The notes: generated from the sequence alone by a model not told the origin. A stretch of 64,000 nt of DNA from Roseovarius sp. THAF9 (GCF_009363715.1 NZ_CP045404.1:2882001-2946000); one strand, 5' to 3'. Shown: positions 8,703 to 17,511, counted from the stretch's first letter. Made by a program: numbers and translations.

Positions 8703-10592
8703 ATGGCATACAATGACATTTACGAAGGCTGGAAGAACGACCCGGAAGGCTTTTGGATGCAGGCCGCCGAGGCGATCGACTGGGACGAGAAACCCACCAA
8801 GGCGCTCTTCGACGACAAAGCTCCCTTCTATGAGTGGTACAGCGACGGCAAGGTGAACGGCTGCTACAACGCCGTCGACCGCCACGTCGAGGCCGGGCGC
8901 GGCGACCAGGTGGCGATCATCCATGACAGCCCGATCACCGACAGTATTACCAAGATCACCTATGCGGAGTTGCGTGACCGGGTCGCCAGCCTCGCCGGGG
9001 CGCTAAAGGCCAAGGGCGTGCAAAAGGGTGACCGCGTCATCATCTACATGCCCATGGTCCCCGAAGCGCTTGAGGCGATGCTGGCCTGCGCCCGGATCGG
9101 CGCCATACACTCGGTCGTCTTCGGCGGGTTTGCAGCACACGAGCTGGCCGTACGCATCGACGACGCCAAGCCGAAATGCATCATCGCCGCCTCCTGCGGG
9201 TTGGAGCCGGGCCGCGTCGTTCACTACAAACCCCTGCTTGACGGCGCCGTGGACCAGGCCACGCACAAGCCCGACTTCTGCGTGATCTTCCAACGCGAGC
9301 AGGAGACAGCCACCCTGACCCAAGGTCGCGATGTCGACTGGCACGATTTCCAGAAAGGCATCGAACCCGCCGACTGCCTGCCGGTCGAGGGCAATCATCC
9401 CGCCTACATCCTCTACACCTCCGGCACCACGGGCGCGCCCAAGGGGGTCGTCCGGGCCACGGGCGGCCATCTCGTGGCACTGAACTGGACCATGAAGAAC
9501 ATCTACAATGTCGATCCGGGCGACGTGTTCTGGGCCGCGTCCGATGTGGGTTGGGTCGTCGGCCACAGCTATATTTGCTATGGGCCGCTCATCCACGGCA
9601 ACACCACCATCGTGTTCGAGGGCAAGCCCGTCGGCACCCCGGATGCGGGCACGTTCTGGCGTGTGATCGAACAGCACAAAGTGAAGTCCTTCTTCACCGC
9701 GCCCACCGCCTTCCGCGCGGTCAAGCGCGAAGACCCGCATGGCGAATACCTCAAGAAATACGACCTGTCGGGCCTCAATGCCATCTATCTGGCTGGCGAA
9801 CGCGCCGACCCCGACACCATCGAGTGGACACAAAAGATGACCGGAAAGCCAGTCTATGACCACTGGTGGCAAACCGAAACTGGCTGGACCATCGCGGGCA
9901 ACCCCGTCGGGGTCGAGGCGCTGCCGGTCAAGATCGGCTCGCCCACCGTGGCGATGCCCGGCTACGACATCCAGATTCTCGACGATGCCGGCCACCCCGT
10001 GGCCCCCGGCACGCTGGGCGCCATCGCGATCAAGCTGCCCCTGCCCCCGGGCACCCTGCCCACGCTCTGGAACGCCGAGGACCGTTTCCGCAAAAGCTAT
10101 CTCGATCACTTCCCGGGCTACTACGAAACCGGCGACGCCGGCATGGTCGACGAGGATGGCTATGTCTGGATCATGGCGCGCACCGATGACGTGATCAACG
10201 TCGCGGGCCATCGCCTATCTACTGGCGGGATGGAAGAAGTGCTCGCCAGCCACCCGGACGTGGCCGAATGCGCCGTCATCGGCGTCAGCGATCAACTCAA
10301 GGGACAACTGCCCGTGGGCTTCGTCTGCCTGACCAAAGGCGTCGACCGCCCACACGAGGAAATTACCGCCGAGTGCGTCAAGCTGGTGCGCGACCAGATC
10401 GGCCCGGTCGCGGCTTTCAAGCTGGCCGTGGTCGTGGACCGCCTGCCCAAGACCCGCTCGGGCAAGATCCTGCGCGCCACCATGGTCAAGATCGCCGACA
10501 ATCAGGACTTCAAGATGCCCGCCACGATCGACGATCCCGCGATCCTGGACGAAATCAAGGATGCGCTTCGCACCATCGGCCTCGCCAAGTGA
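8703..10592 (+). CDS. prpE: Propionyl-CoA synthetase (propionate-CoA ligase)
   Basis: 629 residues of the acetyl/propionyl-CoA synthetase type. It activates propionate with ATP and CoA via an acyl-adenylate. The AMP-binding P-loop YILYTSGTTGAPKG starts at residue 235, the A8 hinge region (YETGDAG...DDVINVAGHRLSTGGMEE) is near 470-505, and the catalytic lysine lies in TRSGK near residue 588. The family N-terminus YNDIYEGWKNDPEGFW with a trailing IDW favours PrpE over Acs. A strong GGAGGGG ribosome site precedes the ATG. Its TGA overlaps a GTG start of the next gene. No methylcitrate or propionyl-CoA carboxylase gene is nearby. Confidence 0.9.
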   Translation: MAYNDIYEGWKNDPEGFWMQAAEAIDWDEKPTKALFDDKAPFYEWYSDGKVNGCYNAVDRHVEAGRGDQVAIIHDSPITDSITKITYAELRDRVASLAGALKAKGVQKGDRVIIYMPMVPEALEAMLACARIGAIHSVVFGGFAAHELAVRIDDAKPKCIIAASCGLEPGRVVHYKPLLDGAVDQATHKPDFCVIFQREQETATLTQGRDVDWHDFQKGIEPADCLPVEGNHPAYILYTSGTTGAPKGVVRATGGHLVALNWTMKNIYNVDPGDVFWAASDVGWVVGHSYICYGPLIHGNTTIVFEGKPVGTPDAGTFWRVIEQHKVKSFFTAPTAFRAVKREDPHGEYLKKYDLSGLNAIYLAGERADPDTIEWTQKMTGKPVYDHWWQTETGWTIAGNPVGVEALPVKIGSPTVAMPGYDIQILDDAGHPVAPGTLGAIAIKLPLPPGTLPTLWNAEDRFRKSYLDHFPGYYETGDAGMVDEDGYVWIMARTDDVINVAGHRLSTGGMEEVLASHPDVAECAVIGVSDQLKGQLPVGFVCLTKGVDRPHEEITAECVKLVRDQIGPVAAFKLAVVVDRLPKTRSGKILRATMVKIADNQDFKMPATIDDPAILDEIKDALRTIGLAK

Positions 10593-11155
10593 ACGGAGGG
10601 CCTGCCGCAAAGCCCAAGCGCGCCATTGTCGCCGTGGCCTGTCTGCTCTGGCCCATGGCCAGCCAAGCCCAGGAGGCTCTCATGCGCCTGCCCCTGAACG
10701 AGCCCGGCCGCTGGACATATGTCGGTGACACGGTCATGGGCGGCGTCAGCGAAGGCGCGGCCCGCGTCGAAACCCAAAGTGGACAGCCTGTGCTGCGCCT
10801 GACAGGCCAGGTCAGTACCGCCAACAACGGCGGCTTCATCCAAACCCGCACCAAGCTCGACACAGCGCCGTCCGCCGATGCCTACGGTGTCGTGATAGAG
10901 GCCCGCGGCAACGATCAACGTTATTTCGTGCACCTTCGCACCACCGGCACCTCCCTGCCCTGGCAATACTACCAAGCGGCCTTCGACGTCACATCAGACT
11001 GGCGCGAATACAGGCTGCCTTTCGAGGCTTTCAAGCCGTCCGGCAACCTCCTGCGCGCGGTGCCCGACGCGGACAGCATCCGCAGCGTCGGGATCGTCGC
11101 CTTCGGGCGCAACCACCAGGCCGATATCAGCGTCCGCCTAGTTGGATTCTATTAA
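10589..11155 (+). CDS. Secreted CIA30-domain protein
   Basis: 188 residues from a GTG that overlaps the prpE stop (GTGA). The N-terminus (PKRAIVAVACLLWPMASQAQ) is a signal peptide, and the mature part matches the CIA30/NDUFAF1-type beta-sandwich fold: WTYVGDTVMGGVSEG near the start, NNGGFIQTRT, then YFVHLRT and RSVGIVAFGR. In mitochondria CIA30 assists complex I assembly; bacterial secreted versions have no settled role, and a galactose-binding-like fold is usual. Coupling to prpE is seen in the sequence, but any functional link is unproven. Confidence 0.8.
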   Translation: MNGGPAAKPKRAIVAVACLLWPMASQAQEALMRLPLNEPGRWTYVGDTVMGGVSEGAARVETQSGQPVLRLTGQVSTANNGGFIQTRTKLDTAPSADAYGVVIEARGNDQRYFVHLRTTGTSLPWQYYQAAFDVTSDWREYRLPFEAFKPSGNLLRAVPDADSIRSVGIVAFGRNHQADISVRLVGFY

Positions 11156-11204
11156 AGCGTTTCACCTTTCGCTGATGGCTCAGGTTAGGCGCGAAACGCC
11201 TTGA

Positions 11205-11972
11205 TCAGCTGAACTGCTCTCGCAGCAGCCGTTCCTCCAGCCCGTGCCCCGGATCGAATAATATCCGGTGTTCAATGGTAGGATCGGACCGCACTTCGAC
11301 CGACAGGACATTTCGGATGGAACTGCTGTCCGCATCCGCCATCACCGGCCGCTTATCGGGGTCCAAAACGTCGAACCGCACATGCGCGTTCTTGGGCAAG
11401 AGCGCCCCGCGCCACCGCCTGGGCCGGAACGCCGCCACCGCCGTCAGCGCCAGCACGTCCGATCCAATCGGCAGGATTGGTCCGTGTGCGCTGTAGTTAT
11501 AGGCCGTGGACCCGGCAGGCGTCGCCAAAAGGCAGCCGTCGCAGCTCAGTTCTTCCAAGCGCAACCGCCCATCCACCGTGATCCGCAGCTTGGCCGCCTG
11601 CGGCCCCGCCCGCAGCAAAGACACCTCGTTGATCGCGAGCGCCTCGTGCGTTTGTCCGTCCTTGTCCGTGGCTGACATGAACAGCGGGTTTATGACTTCT
11701 TCCTCGGCCTCGTCCAGCCGCTCCAACAGATCCGATTCGCTGTACTCGTTCATCAGGAAGCCGACCGTACCGCGATTCATTCCGTAGACCGGCTTTCCCA
11801 GCTTCTGAACCGCGTGCAGCGTCTCGAGCATGAACCCGTCGCCGCCCAGCGCCACGATCAGATCCGCGTCCTCGGGCGTCGCATCGCCGAACCGCGCAGC
11901 AAGCGCCGCTCGGGCGGTCTGTGCAATGGGCACGTTGCTGGCGACAAAGGCGATTTTCTGCGGATTGCCCAT
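11205..11972 (-). CDS. nadK: NAD kinase
   Basis: 255 residues, typical of short alphaproteobacterial NAD kinases. It phosphorylates NAD to NADP. The GGDG motif (residues 43-46, in [10 protein letters not shown]) is the nucleotide-binding hallmark; [12 protein letters not shown] at 65-76 and [19 protein letters not shown] are the other conserved blocks. The start [12 protein letters not shown] was chosen by fit to the family; in-frame codons further upstream would add a basic, non-conserved extension running towards glyA. It is divergent from glyA across about 160 bases. Confidence 0.95.
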   Translation of the reverse strand: MGNPQKIAFVASNVPIAQTARAALAARFGDATPEDADLIVALGGDGFMLETLHAVQKLGKPVYGMNRGTVGFLMNEYSESDLLERLDEAEEEVINPLFMSATDKDGQTHEALAINEVSLLRAGPQAAKLRITVDGRLRLEELSCDGCLLATPAGSTAYNYSAHGPILPIGSDVLALTAVAAFRPRRWRGALLPKNAHVRFDVLDPDKRPVMADADSSSIRNVLSVEVRSDPTIEHRILFDPGHGLEERLLREQFS

Positions 11973-12133
11973 TTTGGCTACCTTGATTTGTTCTGGAAGT
12001 TGATCGAAGCATAAATTGCGCCTTCGTACCAGCGATGCCGGTCCGCGGGTGACATGTGTCGCATTACCGCCTTTCAAAAAGCCGGTGTTTCCGATACGAA
12101 ATCGCTTGGCTCGCAATGTGGAGGACATCAACA

Positions 12134-13441
12134 ATGGCGCACGACGGAAATCAAGAATTTGTTTCAGAAGGCTTTTTCACGGAATCGCTTACGTCTCGCG
12201 ACCCCGATATCGCCGAAGCTATCCAAAAGGAACTCGGCCGCCAGCGCGACGAGATCGAGCTGATCGCTTCGGAAAACATCGTCTCTGCCGCCGTGATGGA
12301 AGCGCAAGGCAGCGTGATGACCAACAAATACGCCGAAGGCTATGCCGGCCGGCGTTACTATGGCGGCTGCCAGTTCGTCGACATTGCCGAGAATCTGGCC
12401 ATCGAGCGTGCGTGCAAACTCTTCGACTGCGGTTTTGCCAACGTGCAGCCCAATTCGGGCAGCCAGGCCAACCAAGGTGTGTTTACCGCCCTGCTGCAAC
12501 CAGGCGACACGATCCTGGGCATGAGCCTCGACGCAGGCGGCCACCTGACCCACGGCGCCGCCCCCAACCAATCGGGCAAATGGTTTAACGCCGTGCAATA
12601 CGGCGTCCGCAAGGAAGACAACCTGATCGACTACGACCAGGTCGAGGCGCTTGCGAAGGAACATCAGCCCAAGCTGCTGATCGCCGGCGGCTCCGCCGTG
12701 CCGCGCCAGATCGACTTCGCCCGCATGCGCGAGATTGCCGACATGGTTGGCGCCTATCTGCACGTGGATATGGCCCACTTTGCGGGTCTAGTGGCTGCGG
12801 GTCTGCACCCCTCGCCCTTCCCGCACGCGCATGTCGCAACCACGACCACGCACAAAACCCTGCGGGGCCCGCGTGGCGGCATGATCCTCACAAATGACGA
12901 GGCGCTGGCGAAGAAGTTCAACTCGGCCATCTTCCCCGGCATCCAGGGCGGGCCGCTGATGCATGTGATCGCCGCGAAGGCCGTCGCCTTTGGCGAAGCA
13001 CTGCGGCCCGAGTTCAAGTCCTATATCCAGCAGGTCATCACCAACGCGCAGGCGATGAGCGACCAACTGATCAAGGGCGGGCTGGATACCGTGACCCACG
13101 GCACCGACACCCACGTCCTGCTGGTCGACCTGCGGCCCAAGGGCGTCAAAGGCAACGCGACAGAGAAGTCGCTGGGCCGTGCCCACATCACCTGCAACAA
13201 GAACGGCGTGCCCTTCGACCCCGAGAAACCCACCGTCACCAGCGGCATCCGTCTCGGCTCGCCCGCCGGAACGACCCGTGGTTTCGGCGAGGAGGAATTC
13301 CGCCAGATCGCCGACTGGATCGTCGAGGTGGTCGACGGGCTTGCAGCCAATGGTGAGGACGGCAACGGCGATGCCGAGGCGAAAGTGAAAACCGAGGTCG
13401 CGGACCTTTGCGCTCGCTTCCCGCTTTACCCGAACCTCTGA
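12134..13441 (+). CDS. glyA: Serine hydroxymethyltransferase
   Basis: 435 residues. It interconverts serine and glycine, charging tetrahydrofolate with a one-carbon unit; PLP-dependent, cytoplasmic. The PLP lysine is Lys241 in [13 protein letters not shown]; the N-terminal block [10 protein letters not shown] (residues 42-51) and the [16 protein letters not shown] block are also seen. The start MAHDGNQEF lies nine bases after a GGAGG, which rules out the two ATGs upstream. A terminator hairpin follows the gene. folD and fhs, the next enzymes for one-carbon units, are also in this window. Confidence 0.97.
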   Translation: MAHDGNQEFVSEGFFTESLTSRDPDIAEAIQKELGRQRDEIELIASENIVSAAVMEAQGSVMTNKYAEGYAGRRYYGGCQFVDIAENLAIERACKLFDCGFANVQPNSGSQANQGVFTALLQPGDTILGMSLDAGGHLTHGAAPNQSGKWFNAVQYGVRKEDNLIDYDQVEALAKEHQPKLLIAGGSAVPRQIDFARMREIADMVGAYLHVDMAHFAGLVAAGLHPSPFPHAHVATTTTHKTLRGPRGGMILTNDEALAKKFNSAIFPGIQGGPLMHVIAAKAVAFGEALRPEFKSYIQQVITNAQAMSDQLIKGGLDTVTHGTDTHVLLVDLRPKGVKGNATEKSLGRAHITCNKNGVPFDPEKPTVTSGIRLGSPAGTTRGFGEEEFRQIADWIVEVVDGLAANGEDGNGDAEAKVKTEVADLCARFPLYPNL

Positions 13442-13461
13442 TCTCGGCCTGACCGATCCTG

Positions 13462-13493
13462 GAACCCGCGTAAGCCTTTGCTTGCGCGGGTTC
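13462..13493 (+). terminator. Rho-independent terminator after glyA
   Basis: GAACCCGCG and CGCGGGTTC pair around an inner stem TAAG/CTTG (one G-T wobble) and a six-base loop, followed by a short T-rich run. It lies 21 bases after the glyA stop. The next gene is on the opposite strand and ends at 13494, so the hairpin may serve both. Confidence 0.8.
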
Positions 13494-13868
13494 TTATATG
13501 ACGCCCTGCCAGCGCAGCGCGATCAGTACAACTGCGGCCAGAATCAATAGGTTGAATACCAAACCGGCCAGCCAGTGGATCAGCCGGCTGCGCCGCCGGT
13601 CCGCCGCGTCGATGGATTTCAGGTGGGTCTCCAAAGCCTCGAACGCCTTCTCTACACGCGCCTCATCCACCTGGGTGGCCAAGCGCGGATGCGCCAATTT
13701 CCGCTCTGCTTCCACCAGGTACCGGCCTTCGTCCCGAAGCCGCTTGGGCAACAGCCGCCCGGCGCGGCGCAGCCGCGTGCCAAGGGTCTTGCCACGAAGC
13801 CCCAGCTTTTCGTGAAGCTGCTTTTCAAGCGCCTCGCGCCGTGTGCCAAATTGTTTGCGATCAATCAC
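13494..13868 (-). CDS. Small hypothetical membrane protein
   Basis: 124 residues. The first 95 are charged, rich in Arg, Lys and Glu and predicted helical (KQLHEKLGLRGKTLGTRLRR, then LPKRLRDEGRYLVEAERKLA). A single hydrophobic helix lies near the C-terminus at about 98-118 (WLAGLVFNLLILAAVVLIAL). This suggests a tail-anchored inner-membrane protein with a cytoplasmic helical domain. I know no function. It converges on glyA and lies divergent to the hydrolase gene, with starts 72 bases apart. Confidence 0.75.
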   Translation of the reverse strand: MIDRKQFGTRREALEKQLHEKLGLRGKTLGTRLRRAGRLLPKRLRDEGRYLVEAERKLAHPRLATQVDEARVEKAFEALETHLKSIDAADRRRSRLIHWLAGLVFNLLILAAVVLIALRWQGVI

Positions 13869-13940
13869 TTAAGCCACTCCTCGGCGGCGCACACTAGGCG
13901 CAATTGATTGCGGGGGCAATGGCGTGTATTGGCTTGTGCC

Positions 13941-14714
13941 ATGCTGAACGTCATTCACCACGCCTCGGACGGCGATGCACCGCCGCTTCTTATCGCCCAC
14001 GGCCTTTATGGTTCGGGCCGCAATTGGGGCGTCATCGCCAAACGACTGTCCGACAGGGGCGCGGTCATGGCCGTCGACATGCGCAATCATGGCACAAGCC
14101 CTTGGTTTTCCGAGCATTCTTACGAGGACATGGCCGCTGACCTCGCCGAGGTGATCGAGGCCGAAGCTGACGGTCCGATCGACGTGCTCGGCCATTCCAT
14201 GGGCGGCAAGGCGGCGATGGTGCTGGCGTTGACCCGGCCCGACCTTGTGCACCGGCTGATCGTGGCCGACATCGCGCCCGTCAGCTATGGCCACAGCCAG
14301 GCGCAGTATATCGACGCGATGCGCCGCGTGGATCTGTCGGCGATCACCAAGCGATCAGACGCCGAGGCGCAGTTGAAAGGCGTCGTCGATGACCCGGCGC
14401 TCATTCCCTTCTTCACGCAATCGCTTGACGTGAAAGAGAAAAAATGGCGCCTCAACCTCGACACGCTCGAGGCGGAGATGCCGAAAATCCTCAGCTTTCC
14501 CGACTTGGACAACCGGTTCGACGGCAAGACGCTGTTTCTGTCCGGTGCGAATTCCGACTACGTCGCGCGAGAGTATCGCGCCCATATCAAGGACCTGTTC
14601 CCCGACGCGACCTTCATCAAGATCAAGGACGCGGGCCACTGGCTGCATGCCGAGCGGCCGCGCGAGTTTGAATCCGCCGTGCGGGGATGGCTGGAAAATA
14701 CCGCGTCGGTATAG
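13941..14714 (+). CDS. Alpha/beta-fold hydrolase (esterase, YbfF-like)
   Basis: 257 residues. The family order is clear: the oxyanion-hole region IAHGLYGSGRNW (residues 18-29), DMRNHGTSP, the nucleophile elbow GHSMGG at 84-89 with Ser86, and the catalytic histidine in DAGHWLHAE near 236. The pattern LYGSGRNW...VDMRNHGxS resembles the YbfF/ABHD11 esterase group. The substrate is unknown. The start MLNVIHHASDG was taken because it opens the first strand of the fold; an upstream TTG in the same frame adds an unlikely extension. Confidence 0.85.
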   Translation: MLNVIHHASDGDAPPLLIAHGLYGSGRNWGVIAKRLSDRGAVMAVDMRNHGTSPWFSEHSYEDMAADLAEVIEAEADGPIDVLGHSMGGKAAMVLALTRPDLVHRLIVADIAPVSYGHSQAQYIDAMRRVDLSAITKRSDAEAQLKGVVDDPALIPFFTQSLDVKEKKWRLNLDTLEAEMPKILSFPDLDNRFDGKTLFLSGANSDYVAREYRAHIKDLFPDATFIKIKDAGHWLHAERPREFESAVRGWLENTASV

Positions 14715-14758
14715 CGTCGGTATCCGGGTGGCATCGCGTCGGTGCGAAATCCCCGGCG

Positions 14759-14944
14759 TCAGCGGGCCTGATACAGCTGTTTCGCCACGATCCACGACAC
14801 CGGGAAAGCCACTACGAACCCCGCCGTGGCGGTGACAAGGATCGGCGTCAGCGTGTCATAGCCCATGGCCAGGGCGGCGATGACGAACGAGCCTGCCAGG
14901 GTGGATCCGATAAAAACATGCAAGATAACCATCAACCAGATCAT
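14759..14944 (-). CDS. 61-residue two-helix membrane protein
   Basis: 61 residues with two hydrophobic helices (about 3-27 and 33-54) joined by a short polar turn at MGYDTLTP, ending in a short basic tail. No other motif. From memory, similar small proteins occur across Rhodobacterales and are sometimes carried in databases under the name CTP synthetase, which this protein cannot be. The start MIWLMVILH begins the first helix; a longer frame to 15001 adds a basic leader that seems non-coding. The function is unknown. Confidence 0.65.
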   Translation of the reverse strand: MIWLMVILHVFIGSTLAGSFVIAALAMGYDTLTPILVTATAGFVVAFPVSWIVAKQLYQAR

Positions 14945-15001
14945 GGTGTGTCTCCGAGTGGAAATGTTGCGCGTGCCCTGCATAGCGCCCCGCGCGCCCA
15001 C

Positions 15002-15917
15002 GCGCCTTGATCTGGGTCACATGCCCTGTGGCCGAATTACGAAGATATGGTGAAATCTGCCATCCCCGCCACCAGACCTGGTTGACCGATGGCACAGCGC
15101 GCTATATCGCAATGGCACAGGTGTTAGACGCGGTAGCATCACTGACAGCGGGGTCCGGCGGCCATTGGCCACGGACCCCGTTCGCGTTCCGACCTACTGC
15201 CATCCGGCGCATCGGAAGAAGTTAAGGCGCCAGGTGCTCAGACGCGGTCTTTGCATCGCGGGGGTCACCCCGCACCCTGACGCCTTTGCCGAACTGACCA
15301 CCCCAAGGGGCATCCGGCCCAGCTTTGCCGCCGGCCTCGAAGAGGCCCTTGGCGATCTCGTCACCCGAGGGCAACGACATCGTTCCACATCCGTCGCCGG
15401 ACATGGCCGCCTTGGCGCCCGAAAGCACCTTGGCCGCGAACACGGGACAGGCCCGCGTTCGTTTGCATCGACCCGGCGATACGCAGGTCAACCTTGCCTC
15501 GAAAGGCGCGGCATCCCCGAGCATCGGCCTGAACTGACTTGAGCGGTCGTTAAGGTCTTGCGGCCCCCGGTTCCGCCCGCGCCGGTCCCGAGGGGCCTTT
15601 GCGGCGCTGCGTCGGATCTGTGACCCGCTGCAGTCATTGGAATGACACACCTGAAACTACCGTCGGGCAAGAAAAAAGCACTGCGGCATCGAAATTTCTT
15701 GGGGATAACCTGTTGATATCGCCGGTGGATTTCCGGTGGATAAGTACAGAAAGTCAAATGTTCCGGCCCCTTTAAGTCGGGATAACCGCAATTCTGACGA
15801 GAGCGGGCGCGGCGGCCCAGATTCTGCAGTTGCAAATTAACCTCTTTACTAAAATTGACTCAGATGAGCGCGACTCACGTGGTATCGTCGGAGTATTCAT
15901 CACCTTGGTGGGGACCC
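15002..15917. other. Gene-poor stretch, no confident gene
   Basis: About 900 bases with no gene I can support. A minus-strand frame at 15222-15650 has GC-rich, coding-like codons in its last 70 residues but an irregular N-terminal half, so it may be a decayed or very small gene. The plus-strand frames are no better. A strong GC hairpin lies at 15149-15180, and three sequences close to DnaA boxes lie at 15700-15785. The final 100 bases are AT-rich and should hold the promoter of the interrupted gene at 15918. Confidence 0.5.
15149..15180. other. GC-rich hairpin in non-coding DNA
   Basis: CGGGGTCCG (15149-15157) pairs perfectly with CGGACCCCG (15172-15180), and GGCC pairs with GGCC inside around ATT. 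No T-run follows on either side, so it is not a standard terminator. It may be part of a structured RNA or a processed end. Confidence 0.4.
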
Positions 15918-16205
15918 ATGCTTAAAACAACTTTATGCGCCGCTGCCGCGGCCTTTCTCGTTATGGCCGATACTGCAAAGGCCGATACTTACATCCTCGT
16001 CAGCTGCTATCGTGGACCGTGGAACGAAGTGATCTGGGACAAGGCGAACCCGAACTTCGTCAACTCGCTGGTTCAGGCGGGCTACAGCTAGCAGGAGGCG
16101 ACCAGTATCGCCAACTACATCTGCCGCGATCCGCGGCTGGTGGACAACCCGATCGCGCTGGCGAAGGAAGTGCGGGCCGCGATGAGAGCCGCGCCGCGGG
16201 GTTAA
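15918..16205 (+). pseudogene. Small secreted protein gene interrupted by an in-frame amber codon
   Basis: From the ATG at 15918 the frame encodes a signal peptide (MLKTTLCAAAAAFLVMADTAKA) and a mature start DTYILVSCYRGPWNEVIWDK, then stops at a TAG (16089-16091) after GYS. Reading straight on in the same frame gives 37 more coherent residues (QEATSIANYICRDPRL onwards, ending AAMRAAPRG) to a TAA at 16203-16205. The whole would be 94 residues plus the one replaced by TAG, with two cysteines, a plausible small periplasmic protein. A single base change from a Tyr codon (TAC or TAT) would create the TAG. I infer a recent nonsense mutation; a sequencing error or amber readthrough are alternatives. 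No function known. Confidence 0.6.
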
Positions 16206-16434
16206 GCATTCAGATCGGACGGCCGGGTTCGTCCGATAACTTCAAAACATGCAGAGCGCGCCGGATGGTGCGATTTGTGCTTTCAGGCGAGCAAAGCGAC
16301 GCTCACCCGCACATCGTGCGCCGTCACTTCCGAGGCGGTTTCTCCGGCCAACGCCGTTAAAGATTGAAATTTCCCGCGTTTTCACCTATAAATTGTCTTT
16401 GCAAGACGAACTTCCTTTTCAAGCGAGGTTTCTA

Positions 16435-16713
16435 ATGCGTATTGTTTTGATTTGTTTGATTACCGCTCTCCATTTCCCACAAGTCGCAGCCTCGCAAGAG
16501 TGCGATGCGGCCTGTCTTGAGAAAGTCGAAGCCTACCAGAAGTGGCGCAAGCGCAAGGACGACCCTGCTAAGCAGAGCCTCGAAGTCATGCGCCCCCTGC
16601 AGTCTGTGGACGATTTCTACGACATGAATTCCGACGACCTGTTCTCGGACCAGATCAAGAAGGGACATGAAGAACGTAAATTCGAAGCTATCGAGAAACT
16701 GAAAAGCCCTTGA
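16435..16713 (+). CDS. Small secreted hypothetical protein
   Basis: 92 residues. A signal peptide (MRIVLICLITALHFPQVAAS) precedes ECDAACLEKVEAYQKWRKRK, with two nearby cysteines that could form a disulfide, and then a highly charged, probably helical tail ending EKLKSP. A GAGG site stands about seven bases before the ATG. The local DNA is AT-richer than the window. It is 33 bases before the next hypothetical gene on the same strand and likely shares its transcript. No known family was recognised. Confidence 0.6.
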   Translation: MRIVLICLITALHFPQVAASQECDAACLEKVEAYQKWRKRKDDPAKQSLEVMRPLQSVDDFYDMNSDDLFSDQIKKGHEERKFEAIEKLKSP

Positions 16714-16746
16714 TCGATACACATCCGTATTACGAAAGGCCCGACC

Positions 16747-17511
16747 ATGTTTTCAAAAGAAAATTTCAAATTCAACACGTTAACCTGGCTGCTCGTCCTT
16801 TTCATGTGCATTGGTGCGACCTACTTCCTGCCATACTTCCTGCAGTTTCACACCTCGTACAAGGTTATCGAACACGATCTGGAACAAGCCAACACACTGA
16901 CCGTGGACGGCTCCAAAAGGTCGATCATCGTCAAGGACGGCTTCATGTGCGCCGAGCCGTCGCCGGACGCGGCATCGACCATCGCGACCAGCCTCGTTGC
17001 GGACGTCGCATTCAAATCCGGCCAGAACAACGGCGATGCGGGCATAGGCATCCTGACCGATCCGCGGACCCAGGCCCTGTTTCGCCGGACGCAAGGAATC
17101 CAGGCCATCCGGGACGGCATGTTCAGGCTGTGCGAAGCGCGGATGAACAGCGCGGTGGACGAGGATTTCTACGAAGAACAGATGACGGACCTGCTGCTGA
17201 CGCTGAACTTCATCGTGCCGCTGGAGCTATGCATCAACGCTAGCACGAAGATGGGCGAGTACTACACCAGTTCAAACGGCGAAGACGTGCTGCAGGTCTC
17301 GGCGCAGGAGCAAGGCAGCTCGCAATTCTCGGTGCTCGAATACATGTCCTATTGCATGAACATTTCCAAGGATTACGGATTGACGCTCGCCGAAAGCGCC
17401 TCGCGCACCCGCCACAATCGCCGGCTGCTCGAACATGAACGCTGGAAAGAAGAGTTTCAGATCAACGCGTTCAAGAGCGAACAAAGCGCCGGGCAGGGTG
17501 TGAGCGAGTGA
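16747..17511 (+). CDS. Membrane-anchored hypothetical protein with CAEPSPDA motif
   Basis: 254 residues. An N-terminal helix (about 12-34, LTWLLVLFMCIGATYFLPYF) anchors a periplasmic domain. The motif MCAEPSPDAAST is followed by RRTQGIQAIRDGMFRLCEARMN. I recall that combination (CAEPSPDA, then an RTQ...LRD...LCEA block) from a widespread group of uncharacterised proteobacterial proteins. Several cysteines are present and the C-terminus is charged. It probably shares a transcript with the 92-residue gene upstream. The role is unknown; nothing nearby suggests a pathway. Confidence 0.7.
   Translation: MFSKENFKFNTLTWLLVLFMCIGATYFLPYFLQFHTSYKVIEHDLEQANTLTVDGSKRSIIVKDGFMCAEPSPDAASTIATSLVADVAFKSGQNNGDAGIGILTDPRTQALFRRTQGIQAIRDGMFRLCEARMNSAVDEDFYEEQMTDLLLTLNFIVPLELCINASTKMGEYYTSSNGEDVLQVSAQEQGSSQFSVLEYMSYCMNISKDYGLTLAESASRTRHNRRLLEHERWKEEFQINAFKSEQSAGQGVSE

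Noticed and set aside
6644..8719. Very long open frame antisense to maeB (691 residues)
   Set aside because: High-GC antisense shadow; its translation is low-complexity His/Gly/Asp/Arg-rich with no family features, while the plus-strand frame is a clear malic enzyme.
11973..12133. Riboswitch upstream of glyA
   Set aside because: I could not draw a conserved glycine, SAM or folate riboswitch core in these 161 bases.
15690..15850. Chromosomal replication origin
   Set aside because: The DnaA-like sites are imperfect and no dnaA, parAB, hemE or gidA gene is nearby; kept only as a weak finding about DnaA-like motifs.
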